Made by a program: the position numbers and the translations under genes | Source of the DNA: an uncultured Collinsella sp. | Lineage (GTDB): Bacteria > Actinomycetota > Coriobacteriia > Coriobacteriales > Coriobacteriaceae | Assembly (NCBI GenBank): GCA_902494195.1 | Contig: CABUSH010000034.1 | Span: 1-13,125, forward strand | Direction of reading: 5' to 3' | Length of the DNA: 13,125 nucleotides | Part shown: positions 1 through 6,005 of the stretch, piece by piece | How positions within the stretch are numbered: the stretch's first letter is position 1 | Layout: each line of letters begins with the position of its first letter | The notes under the pieces: model-generated | What the model was told of the DNA's origin: nothing | Database searches by the model: none | Seen by the model: the letters and a program-made list of their open reading frames with translations, nothing else

Positions 1-34
1 CGGCTCGCCTCGAGCGCGGCATACGCTTTTTCAT
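1..34 (-). CDS. N-terminus of a gene running off the left edge (possible sortase)
   Basis: On the minus strand an ATG lies four bases after the stop codon of the adhesin gene and opens a frame reading MKKRMPRSRRA, which continues past the window edge. The close spacing on the same strand suggests an operon with the adhesin. The basic start could be the cytoplasmic end of a membrane-anchored protein. Class C sortases are often encoded beside LPXTG pilins and adhesins, so a sortase is a natural guess, but no sortase motif is visible in 11 residues. The ribosome-binding site is weak: only an AAGAAG within the end of the upstream gene. The start, and even the existence of the gene, is uncertain. 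Confidence 0.4.
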   Translation of the reverse strand, partial: MKKRMPRSRRA

Positions 35-38
35 CGCG

Positions 39-3000
39 CTAGCGCTTCTTTGGGGTCGACCTAAGGCGAGCGAACCATAGGGCTGCGGCACCCGAGGTCA
101 GGAGCGCGGTGATGCAAGCGGCGATGGGAACTGATCCTGTTGCCGGTAGGTCCTGCGGTAGGGTACAGCGTTGAATGACACGGTCCTCGTCATGTGACTC
201 AAGTTTATCGCCGCCGCCGTTGCGGCAAAGATCGACGCGTGCGCTGTTGGTGAGTGCGGTTTGGGGCGTATAAGCCGACGTCGCCTGCATGTGCACGATT
301 GCGCCCCGAGCGTCTGTGCCAAGGATTGCTTTGGCATCGTCAAGGTCGTCGTGCTCATCTTTGAGATCATCGCGGGTCCAAGAATCCGCATCGCTTCGAG
401 TCGTAAAGTCGGCGGCTACCGCACCGTATTCAATTCGAATGCCCGTTACGACGGTATTGGGTGTAAGGTCGAGCTCTTCCGCCTCGAGTGTGGTGGATTC
501 CGTGGTCGAGACATCCGCCTTCCAGAGGCGCCAGCCGTCGTAATCGACGAGGCGACAGTCCTCACCAAGGCTCTCTTTTACTTCGTCGGACTCAAGCCAA
601 GGATTTTCGTGTCCATCGTCAAGTGTCGCGTTCGCCGGTTCATCGACGTCTGTCGAGTCCAACGGCGTCGTGCGATACCACACGTTGCACAGACCGTTGA
701 GGTCGCCGATGGCGACGGGGGTTTCGATTGAGATGAATCTCGCCGTGCCGTCTTTGGCGCACTCAAGATCATCGGTAATCGTAAACTCATCAACCCAAGT
801 AGCGGAATCGTTTCGAGCATCGATGGTATAGGAGAAAAGCCCATCACTATTGGTTTGCGTCGTGGCGCGGTTTTTACCATCGCCGTTAGCCAACAGTCCC
901 TTTTCGATAGGTTGGACAAGTTCCTGACGCTTGTCGACCTGCCCCTTGATCTCGATGGGCGCATCCTTCATCGCGACGGATTGGACTTCTCCCGTATCTT
1001 TTATTTCAAACGTTATCTCCTCGGCAAGGTCATAGGTCCGCGGAGACATCATTTCGCGCAACGAGTAGGTGCCGGGTGCAAGATGTTCGACGCGGTGTGG
1101 CTTGTCGGATGAGGTCCAGGAGTCTATTTCGGTTTTATCGGGACCATATAAGGTGAGCTGTGCGCCTTCCACTTCCTGCTCGCCGCTTGCATCGACCTTG
1201 GAGATATCTACCTTGGTGTAATCGTCGGATACGTTAAGCCGTGCTTCTACAACGGGTGTTTTCTGGTCGGCATAAGTAAGGTCGACAATATGGGATGTCC
1301 GATCGAGTAAGAAGCCTGCCGGCGCTTGAGTCTCGACAACCTCGTAGCGTGCGGTGCCAGATCCCAGCGGGAGGTCGTCCGCGCGTGCTTCTCCAGTTTC
1401 ATCCGTCGTGACGGCAGCGACAGTCTCACCGTCGAGCGCGGCAATGCTACCGTCGGGGCGCACGATATCACCCGAGGCACGGATCTCAAAGACGGCGCCC
1501 GCGAGGCTGCTGCCGTCTACGGCATCGGTTTTAACGATCCTGATGTTTCCGGTCGCGGCGTGGTCATAATACGAGGCGATTACAACGGGCGTTAGGTTCA
1601 TGTCGGCGGGTATGTTTACCTCGATCTCTTCGCCGACAAGATAGGGCTCTTTGGCCGAGGCTTCGCGTACATAATAGGTGCCCGGCACGAGCGATTCTGG
1701 CAGTGTGACGGTCCCGGTCGCGTCAGTCGTAAAGGTGTCCATTACGTTATGTGCTGGATACCAGCAAGTTTGTGAGACAGGTTCGTGATTGCTGTCGAGG
1801 AGTTGGAAGGTGAATCCGGCTAGTGGAACAGAAGCGCCTGTTTGGGCATCGCGTTTTACAATCTGGAGATGCGTCGACAGAGCGTGGTTGTCCACGATAT
1901 ATTGAAGCTCGGCGCCGTTGGAAATCTGATTGGCCCCGACGGTCCATTCCCCTGCACGTTTAAAACCCTCGGGGACGGTTTCCGGAACCTCGCGAATCGT
2001 GTAGCCGGCACGGTCGTATGGGACGGCTCCGTGGACACCGGCGGGTCGCTTGCCTGTGCCGAACCATGCTTCGGGCTGATCTTTGGTGGAGGCAAAGCCA
2101 TAGATGTTTGTGGTCAATGTGCCAACAACCTGCTGAGAGCTGTTGCTGACAACTTCAAAGACAACACCACCCGCCGGCTGCTCCAGGCCGGATTGGTCGC
2201 TATTGCCGTAATCCTTGAATTTGGAAATCTCAAGGTCAAACGCAATGGGGATATCGGAAATGCGAGATTCGATCTCGACTACGCCTGAATCGCCGAGCTG
2301 GTCGGCTCCAACGGTATAGGTCCAGCTGTCGTTGGATGGCAGGTAGCCCTCGGGGGCTTTTGATTCGTAGATGGTAAAGGTTCCTAAGGGGACATCGACG
2401 AGGGTAGCCCGACCGCTTTCGTCAGTCGTGAGAATTTGCGCCCATCCAGGGGTTGATTGCGACACACACGTGAACTCTGCTCCTGCGAGTGAAGATCCCA
2501 CCTGGGTGCCGGCATTCGTCGCGGCATCGAGTTTTACGATACGCAGGTTGATGGTGCCGGGCTGTTCATCAATGGCGACCCGCCCGCCGTCATTCCCCGT
2601 GGTAAAGGCAATACGATCGTGGCGGGGGACATAGCCGGCCGGCGCCTTCGTTTCAACTAGGTAGTATGCCGTGTCGGGCAGAAGTGTTGCTTGCGCTCGA
2701 CCGTTGCTGTCCATCTTGATGGTGCCGACACGCGCGCCGCTGGCGCTCTCAAAAATATCGAATGTTGCCCCGGTAAACTGATAGGTATTGTTTCCGCTGG
2801 TAATAACGGTGTCAGCAGACTGCTTTTGGAAGGAAACAGAGACCGCCGGCAGTACATAGAGCATGTCTTGACGTTTGCTGCCGCCCGATACGGCCCCTAG
2901 ATAGCGTCGCGCGCGGTGCGGAGCGGCTTTGATGCTTCCTGATTTTGCGCTGTCGTGGAGCCACCGCGCAGCCGCCACGACTTCATTGTCGGCGGTAAAG

Positions 3001-3470
3001 TGTCCGCTCTTGGTTTTACCCTGAGCGGTCGTGTAGGAGTAGGTGCCGTCGACATGGGTAGTGCCGTTGAGCATCCATACGGCAAGCTGGGTGGCGGCGC
3101 GGGCGCGATCGGGTGAAAGATGGTAACCGCCAAACGACGTGGTGGTGGGATATCCGTGACAAACGATTGCCGCGAACTCGTCGTCGAGCCACACCCAGCC
3201 TTGATCAAAGTTGAGCCATGGGCCGCCCGGTTTGGTGGGGCCGGGGCGCTCCTGGTTCATGCAGTAGGCAATCGAGGTGTCTTGAGCTTCATACTTGCCG
3301 ATGAAGAAGGGCCCACAATCATCGCTAATAGTGCGGAAGCCGAGCTGGTCGTAGCCATCGACGGCAAATGCGGCTCCTGGTGCCAGGCAGCCGAAAAGCA
3401 GGAAGAGGAGCAGGAGCAGCGGACCTGTTGCGATTGCGCTGTGGACAGAGTGCGTGGGTGCGTTGGACAT
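39..3470 (-). CDS. LPXTG cell-wall adhesin with thioester domain and CnaB/SpaA repeats
   Basis: A 1143-residue surface protein, likely covalently anchored to peptidoglycan and used for host or matrix adhesion. A Sec signal peptide has a Leu-rich core (about 17-35) with probable cleavage after AFA (36). Residues about 40-205 look like a thioester domain: Cys70 in AYCMNQ and Gln128 in TQLAVW match the Cys...TQxAxW pair that forms the internal thioester in this family. Six CnaB/SpaA-type modules follow (about 209-305, 307-405, 410-530, 534-636, 640-748, 752-837), each with an N-terminal strand Lys (e.g. IVKLDA, IVKRDA, IVKTDA) and a later Glu in ETKAPAGY, YESKAPEGY, REVPE, REAS, ETQAPAGF or REMMS, as expected for Lys-Asn/Asp isopeptide bonds. 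Residues about 839-1080 form a distinct acidic, Cys-containing region I cannot assign. LPATG (1108-1112), a hydrophobic helix and a basic tail form the sorting signal. The start has AAGGAG five bases upstream. Confidence 0.9.
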   Translation of the reverse strand: MSNAPTHSVHSAIATGPLLLLLFLLFGCLAPGAAFAVDGYDQLGFRTISDDCGPFFIGKYEAQDTSIAYCMNQERPGPTKPGGPWLNFDQGWVWLDDEFAAIVCHGYPTTTSFGGYHLSPDRARAATQLAVWMLNGTTHVDGTYSYTTAQGKTKSGHFTADNEVVAAARWLHDSAKSGSIKAAPHRARRYLGAVSGGSKRQDMLYVLPAVSVSFQKQSADTVITSGNNTYQFTGATFDIFESASGARVGTIKMDSNGRAQATLLPDTAYYLVETKAPAGYVPRHDRIAFTTGNDGGRVAIDEQPGTINLRIVKLDAATNAGTQVGSSLAGAEFTCVSQSTPGWAQILTTDESGRATLVDVPLGTFTIYESKAPEGYLPSNDSWTYTVGADQLGDSGVVEIESRISDIPIAFDLEISKFKDYGNSDQSGLEQPAGGVVFEVVSNSSQQVVGTLTTNIYGFASTKDQPEAWFGTGKRPAGVHGAVPYDRAGYTIREVPETVPEGFKRAGEWTVGANQISNGAELQYIVDNHALSTHLQIVKRDAQTGASVPLAGFTFQLLDSNHEPVSQTCWYPAHNVMDTFTTDATGTVTLPESLVPGTYYVREASAKEPYLVGEEIEVNIPADMNLTPVVIASYYDHAATGNIRIVKTDAVDGSSLAGAVFEIRASGDIVRPDGSIAALDGETVAAVTTDETGEARADDLPLGSGTARYEVVETQAPAGFLLDRTSHIVDLTYADQKTPVVEARLNVSDDYTKVDISKVDASGEQEVEGAQLTLYGPDKTEIDSWTSSDKPHRVEHLAPGTYSLREMMSPRTYDLAEEITFEIKDTGEVQSVAMKDAPIEIKGQVDKRQELVQPIEKGLLANGDGKNRATTQTNSDGLFSYTIDARNDSATWVDEFTITDDLECAKDGTARFISIETPVAIGDLNGLCNVWYRTTPLDSTDVDEPANATLDDGHENPWLESDEVKESLGEDCRLVDYDGWRLWKADVSTTESTTLEAEELDLTPNTVVTGIRIEYGAVAADFTTRSDADSWTRDDLKDEHDDLDDAKAILGTDARGAIVHMQATSAYTPQTALTNSARVDLCRNGGGDKLESHDEDRVIQRCTLPQDLPATGSVPIAACITALLTSGAAALWFARLRSTPKKR

Positions 3471-3767
3471 GGCTGCTCCTTATCCCTCGTGCGCCGCATG
3501 GGGAGGTTGCGACGCGTAGGATGAGGCTACCCCCGAGGTTCATGCGGGTAAGTACCGGAGCCTGACCAAAAGCTTGCCCGATTTCTGACAAATCGAGCTC
3601 AAATACAACAATCAGATAAAAGTGCAGGTAGAAGATGGTAAGAAAAGAAAGACAAAGGTCCTCATCTCCACAATTGGCGCGATTTTCAAACGATTCTCCA
3701 CAGCTAAAACAAGCATCGACACCCTTGTATCGAACAAGACAACCGCGTTATACTATCCCCCACATAT
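3471..3767. other. Divergent intergenic region between adhesin and tRNA-Gly
   Basis: About 300 bases without a gene. The left end carries the adhesin ribosome-binding site (CTCCTT on the plus strand at 3476-3481). The middle (3600-3700) is A/T- and purine-rich compared with the flanks. The right end holds the tRNA-Gly promoter. A small inverted repeat (CGATTT/AAATCG on the minus strand, near 3580-3597) lies in the adhesin leader. I could not find a convincing adhesin promoter or a recognisable riboswitch. Short open frames here lack ribosome-binding sites and run through the tRNA, so I do not call them genes. Confidence 0.55.
3725..3754 (+). promoter_or_regulatory. Promoter of tRNA-Gly
   Basis: TTGTAT (3725-3730) and TATACT (3749-3754) are separated by 18 bases and resemble housekeeping -35 and -10 boxes. 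The predicted start would fall about 3760-3762, a few bases before the mature tRNA, which fits a short 5' leader removed by RNase P. Confidence 0.65.
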
Positions 3768-3842
3768 GCGGGCATCGCCAAGTGGTAAGGCATCAGCTTC
3801 CCAAGCTGACACTCGCGGGTTCGAGTCCCGTTGCCCGCTCCA
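3768..3842 (+). tRNA. tRNA-Gly (anticodon CCC)
   Basis: A complete cloverleaf is visible. The acceptor stem is GCGGGCA (3768-3774) with TGCCCGC (3832-3838). The D-arm stem is GCC/GGC. The anticodon stem is TCAGC/GCTGA with loop TTCCCAA, giving anticodon CCC (3800-3802). The T-arm is GCGGG/CCCGT around TTCGAGT. Discriminator T and an encoded CCA (3840-3842) follow. It reads GGG codons. It has its own promoter and terminator, so it is a single-gene unit. Fragments of it recur downstream. Confidence 0.96.
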
Positions 3843-3852
3843 TTCGAATTTC

Positions 3853-3886
3853 AGGCACGGTAACGTTTCGTTACCGTGCCTTTTTC
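3853..3886 (+). terminator. Intrinsic terminator of tRNA-Gly
   Basis: A perfect 13-bp inverted repeat (3853-3865 with 3869-3881), loop TTT, is followed by a T-tract (3881-3885). It lies 11 bases after the tRNA CCA end. Confidence 0.92.
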
Positions 3887-3896
3887 AATAAAGTGC

Positions 3897-4021
3897 CGGG
3901 ACTCGAACCCGACAGGGTGCGAGCGTTAAATAAACGCGAAGCGTTTATAGCGAGCAGGCAAGGTCGCCGATAGGCGACCGCAGCCGGTGCGTATTTGCGA
4001 AGCAAATACGCAGACGTCCCG
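3897..4021. repeat. Hairpin cluster starting with an antisense tRNA T-arm
   Basis: The segment begins CGGGAC and ends GTCCCG, a 6-bp inverted pair. Bases 3898-3911 are the exact reverse complement of the tRNA-Gly T-arm (3816-3829). Inside are three back-to-back hairpins: 3930-3948 (8 bp, ATAAACGC, loop GAA), 3962-3979 (7 bp, GGTCGCC, loop GATA) and 3988-4012 (11 bp, TGCGTATTTGC, loop GAA). Two of them present GCGAAGC at the tip, a sequence known to form an exceptionally stable mini-hairpin. The cluster sits directly after the tRNA terminator and has no open frame with a ribosome-binding site. It looks like a structured non-coding repeat or the remnant of a tRNA-associated mobile sequence. Function is unknown. 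Confidence 0.6.
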
Positions 4022-4033
4022 TTGCCCGCTCCA
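3982..4033 (+). repeat. 52-bp direct repeat, copy 1 (hairpin plus tRNA-Gly 3' end)
   Basis: This block matches 4113-4164 at 49 of 52 positions by eye. It joins the GCGTATTTGC-GAA-GCAAATACGC hairpin to GTCCCGTTGCCCGCTCCA (4016-4033), which is an exact 18-base copy of the T-arm/acceptor 3' end and CCA of tRNA-Gly (3825-3842). No 5' half of a tRNA is present, so this is not a functional tRNA. Confidence 0.85.
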
Positions 4034-4112
4034 TGGAGCAAGGAAGATTTCGGGAATGGTAGATTCAGCCTGCTTTGCTCCCACACTTCCCCGGATCTCG
4101 GTATGCCACTGA

Positions 4113-4164
4113 AGCCGGTGCGTATTTGCGAAGCAAATACGCGGACGTCCCCATGCCCGCTCCA
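4113..4164 (+). repeat. 52-bp direct repeat, copy 2 (hairpin plus variant tRNA-Gly 3' end)
   Basis: This is the second copy of the unit at 3982-4033. The three differences are A to G at 4143, which still allows a T-G wobble with 4119 and so keeps the hairpin, and GT to CA at 4152-4153, inside the tRNA-derived tail. The intervening 79 bases (4034-4112) are not repeated but contain an inverted pair GGAGCAA (4035-4041) with TTGCTCC (4075-4081). Confidence 0.85.
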
Positions 4165-4193
4165 ATTCCAAAATGTTAGGTTAATGCCTGCTG

Positions 4194-4222
4194 CCCATAC
4201 TTGCACCTGCGCACGGTACAAT
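4194..4222 (+). promoter_or_regulatory. Possible purB promoter
   Basis: TACAAT at 4217-4222 is a good -10 box, 44 bases before the purB start. The matching -35 position (around 4194-4199) is poor; a better TTGCAC at 4201 is only 10 bases away, which is too close. A small inverted repeat, GTTGG (4224-4228) with CCAAC (4236-4240), lies in the predicted leader. An activator or a non-standard -35 may be involved. Confidence 0.35.
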
Positions 4223-4266
4223 GGTTGGGTTACGACCAACGTGCCAATAACCAAAAAGGAGCCGCT

Positions 4267-5613
4267 ATGATCGATCGCTATACCCGCCCGGAGATGGGAC
4301 ACATCTTCTCCCTCGAGAACAAGTACGCCATTTGGCAGGAGATCGAGGTTCTGGCCTGCGAGGCCCAGGCGGAGCTCGGCAAGATCGGTATTTCCAAAGA
4401 CGAGGCCCAGTGGATCCGCGACCATGCCAACTTTGAGAAGGCGAAGGTCGATGAGATCGAGGAAGTCACGCGCCACGACGTCATTGCCTTCCTGACCAAC
4501 ATGAAGGAATACATCGATGCCGATGTTCCCGAGGGCGACCCCAAGCCCAGCCGCTGGGTTCACTATGGCATGACCAGCTCGGATCTGGGCGACACGGCCC
4601 TGTGCTACCAGCTCACCCAGGCCTGCGACCTGATCATCGAGGACGTCAAGAAGCTCGGCGAGATTTGCAAGCGTCGCGCCTTTGAGGAGCGCAACACGCT
4701 CTGTGCCGGCCGCACTCATGGCATCCACGCCGAGCCGATGACCTTCGGCATGAAGTTTGGCTCTTGGGCCTGGGAGCTCAAGCGCGATCTGGATCGTCTT
4801 GAGGACGCCCGCAAGAATGTTGCCTTCGGTGCCATCTCGGGCGCTGTCGGCACGTACAGCTCCATCGAGCCGTTCGTCGAGGAGTACGTCTGCGAGCACC
4901 TGGGCCTGGTCCACGATCCTCTGTCCACGCAGGTCATCAGCCGCGATCACCATGCCTACCTTGCCGGCGTGCTTGCCACTACAGCGGCCACCTGTGAGCG
5001 CATCGCTACCGAGGTCCGCAATCTGCAGAAGACTGATACGCTCGAGGCCGAGGAGCCGTTCCGTAAGGGCCAAAAGGGCAGCTCAGCCATGCCGCACAAG
5101 CGCAACCCCATCACCATGGAGAAAGTCTGCGGTCTGTCGCGCGTCGTGAAGTCCAACGCCCAGGTTGCCTTCGATAACGTCGCCCTGTGGCACGAGCGTG
5201 ACATTTCGCACTCCTCTGCCGAGCGCGTCGCCCAGGCCGATAGCTTCATCGCCCTCGACCACATGTTCCAGTGCCTCATCCGCGTTATCGACGGCCTGCA
5301 GCTGTATCCCGCCCGCATGATGGCCAACCTCAATAAGACCCGCGGCCTCATCTTCTCTTCCAAGGTACTGCTCGCCCTCGTCGACACGGGCATCACCCGC
5401 GAGGACGCGTACGCCATTGTGCAGGAGAACGCTATGGCAACCTGGCACGAGGTACAGGATTGTGTCTCCGGCCCCACCTTTAAGGAGCGTCTCGAGGCCG
5501 ACCCGCGCTGCACCGTCAGTCAGGAGAAGCTCGACGAGATCTTTGATCCGTGGGACTTCCTCACCCGTATCGACACGGTCTTTGATCGTCTGGAGCAGCT
5601 GAGCTTCGAGTAG
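4267..5613 (+). CDS. purB: Adenylosuccinate lyase
   Basis: A 448-residue cytosolic enzyme of the fumarase/aspartase superfamily. It acts twice in purine synthesis, splitting SAICAR to AICAR plus fumarate and adenylosuccinate to AMP plus fumarate, normally as a homotetramer. The superfamily signature GSSAMPHKRNP is at 271-281, with the catalytic loop Ser in GSS. TSSDLGDTA (103-111) and GRTHGIHAEP (148-157) are the conserved substrate-binding and acid-residue regions. Length is typical of the shorter bacterial PurB. The start at 4267 is chosen because AAAGGAG lies five bases upstream; an upstream in-frame ATG at 4201 would add 22 unconserved residues across the promoter. purC lies about 4 kb downstream rather than adjacent. 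Confidence 0.97.
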   Translation: MIDRYTRPEMGHIFSLENKYAIWQEIEVLACEAQAELGKIGISKDEAQWIRDHANFEKAKVDEIEEVTRHDVIAFLTNMKEYIDADVPEGDPKPSRWVHYGMTSSDLGDTALCYQLTQACDLIIEDVKKLGEICKRRAFEERNTLCAGRTHGIHAEPMTFGMKFGSWAWELKRDLDRLEDARKNVAFGAISGAVGTYSSIEPFVEEYVCEHLGLVHDPLSTQVISRDHHAYLAGVLATTAATCERIATEVRNLQKTDTLEAEEPFRKGQKGSSAMPHKRNPITMEKVCGLSRVVKSNAQVAFDNVALWHERDISHSSAERVAQADSFIALDHMFQCLIRVIDGLQLYPARMMANLNKTRGLIFSSKVLLALVDTGITREDAYAIVQENAMATWHEVQDCVSGPTFKERLEADPRCTVSQEKLDEIFDPWDFLTRIDTVFDRLEQLSFE

Positions 5614-5639
5614 GTTCGGGCATAACGTTAGCTTTTTAG

Positions 5640-5677
5640 GGCGCTTTGCTGGTAATGTGTGTTGCCGGCAAAGCGCC
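5640..5677 (+). terminator. Strong hairpin after purB, poor T-tract
   Basis: GGCGCTTTGC (5640-5649) pairs perfectly with GCAAAGCGCC (5668-5677); three more pairs extend the stem to 13 bp with a 12-base loop. It lies 26 bases after the purB stop, where a terminator is expected, but the following bases (TCGTTGCATTT) contain no real T-run. It may be a weak terminator or a 3'-end stabilising hairpin. Confidence 0.5.
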
Positions 5678-5680
5678 TCG

Positions 5681-5709
5681 TTGCATTTAGGGAAAGACGG
5701 GGATAATAG
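5681..5709 (+). promoter_or_regulatory. Probable promoter of the TSCPD-lipoprotein pair
   Basis: TTGCAT (5681-5686) and TAATAG (5704-5709) are 17 bases apart. An overlapping GATAAT (5702-5707) would also serve as a -10 box with 15-base spacing. The predicted start would be about 25 bases before the gene at 5742. Confidence 0.45.
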
Positions 5710-5741
5710 TCGTCTCGAATAACATTCTGAGAGGGGATCGC

Positions 5742-6005
5742 ATGATTTCGTTTGATTACAAGCCTCAGGGCGTGTGTGCTCGCAATATTCACCTTGATCT
5801 TTCCGATGACGGCAACAAGGTGATGGGCGTTGAGTTTACCGGCGGCTGCGACGGCAATCTCAAGGCTATCTCCAAGCTGGTCGAGGGCGCTCCTGCCGAT
5901 CGCGTAATCGAGGTTCTCGCCGGTAATACCTGCGGTATGAAAAAGACCTCCTGCGCCGACCAGCTTACACGCGCTATCGAGGCCGCTCGCACCGAGATCG
6001 CCTAA
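5742..6005 (+). CDS. TSCPD domain-containing protein
   Basis: An 87-residue cytosolic protein. It matches the small stand-alone TSCPD family (TIGR03905-like); a related domain is found at the C-terminus of some ribonucleotide reductases. The naming motif appears as TSCAD (69-73). Conserved cysteines are C12, C36, C64 and C71, in VCAR, GGCDGN, NTCGMK and TSC, a pattern suggesting metal or thiol chemistry. The biochemical role of the stand-alone family is not known. The ribosome-binding site GAGGGG lies five bases upstream. The stop codon overlaps the next start (TAATG), so the two proteins are probably made together. Confidence 0.85.
   Translation: MISFDYKPQGVCARNIHLDLSDDGNKVMGVEFTGGCDGNLKAISKLVEGAPADRVIEVLAGNTCGMKKTSCADQLTRAIEAARTEIA

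Noticed and set aside
261..731. Plus-strand frame of 156 codons inside the adhesin gene
   Set aside because: Lies opposite the LPXTG protein, with no ribosome-binding site or known motif.
3381..3392. Lipobox in the adhesin signal peptide (LFGC, Cys28)
   Set aside because: Phe at -2 is atypical, and a normal signal-peptidase I site (AFA) follows; the protein already carries a sortase anchor.
3622..3973. Short plus-strand frames running through tRNA-Gly
   Set aside because: They translate the tRNA and its terminator and lack ribosome-binding sites at sensible spacing.
3982..4164. CRISPR array
   Set aside because: There are only two full copies, the repeat contains tRNA sequence, and no cas gene is nearby.
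4201..4266. Upstream ATG start for purB
   Set aside because: It would put coding sequence over the -10 box and ribosome-binding site and add residues not seen in PurB proteins.
3871..5073. Long minus-strand frame (400 codons) opposite purB and across the repeats
   Set aside because: It overlaps a certain gene, has no ribosome-binding site or family resemblance, and arises from the G/C third-position bias of purB.
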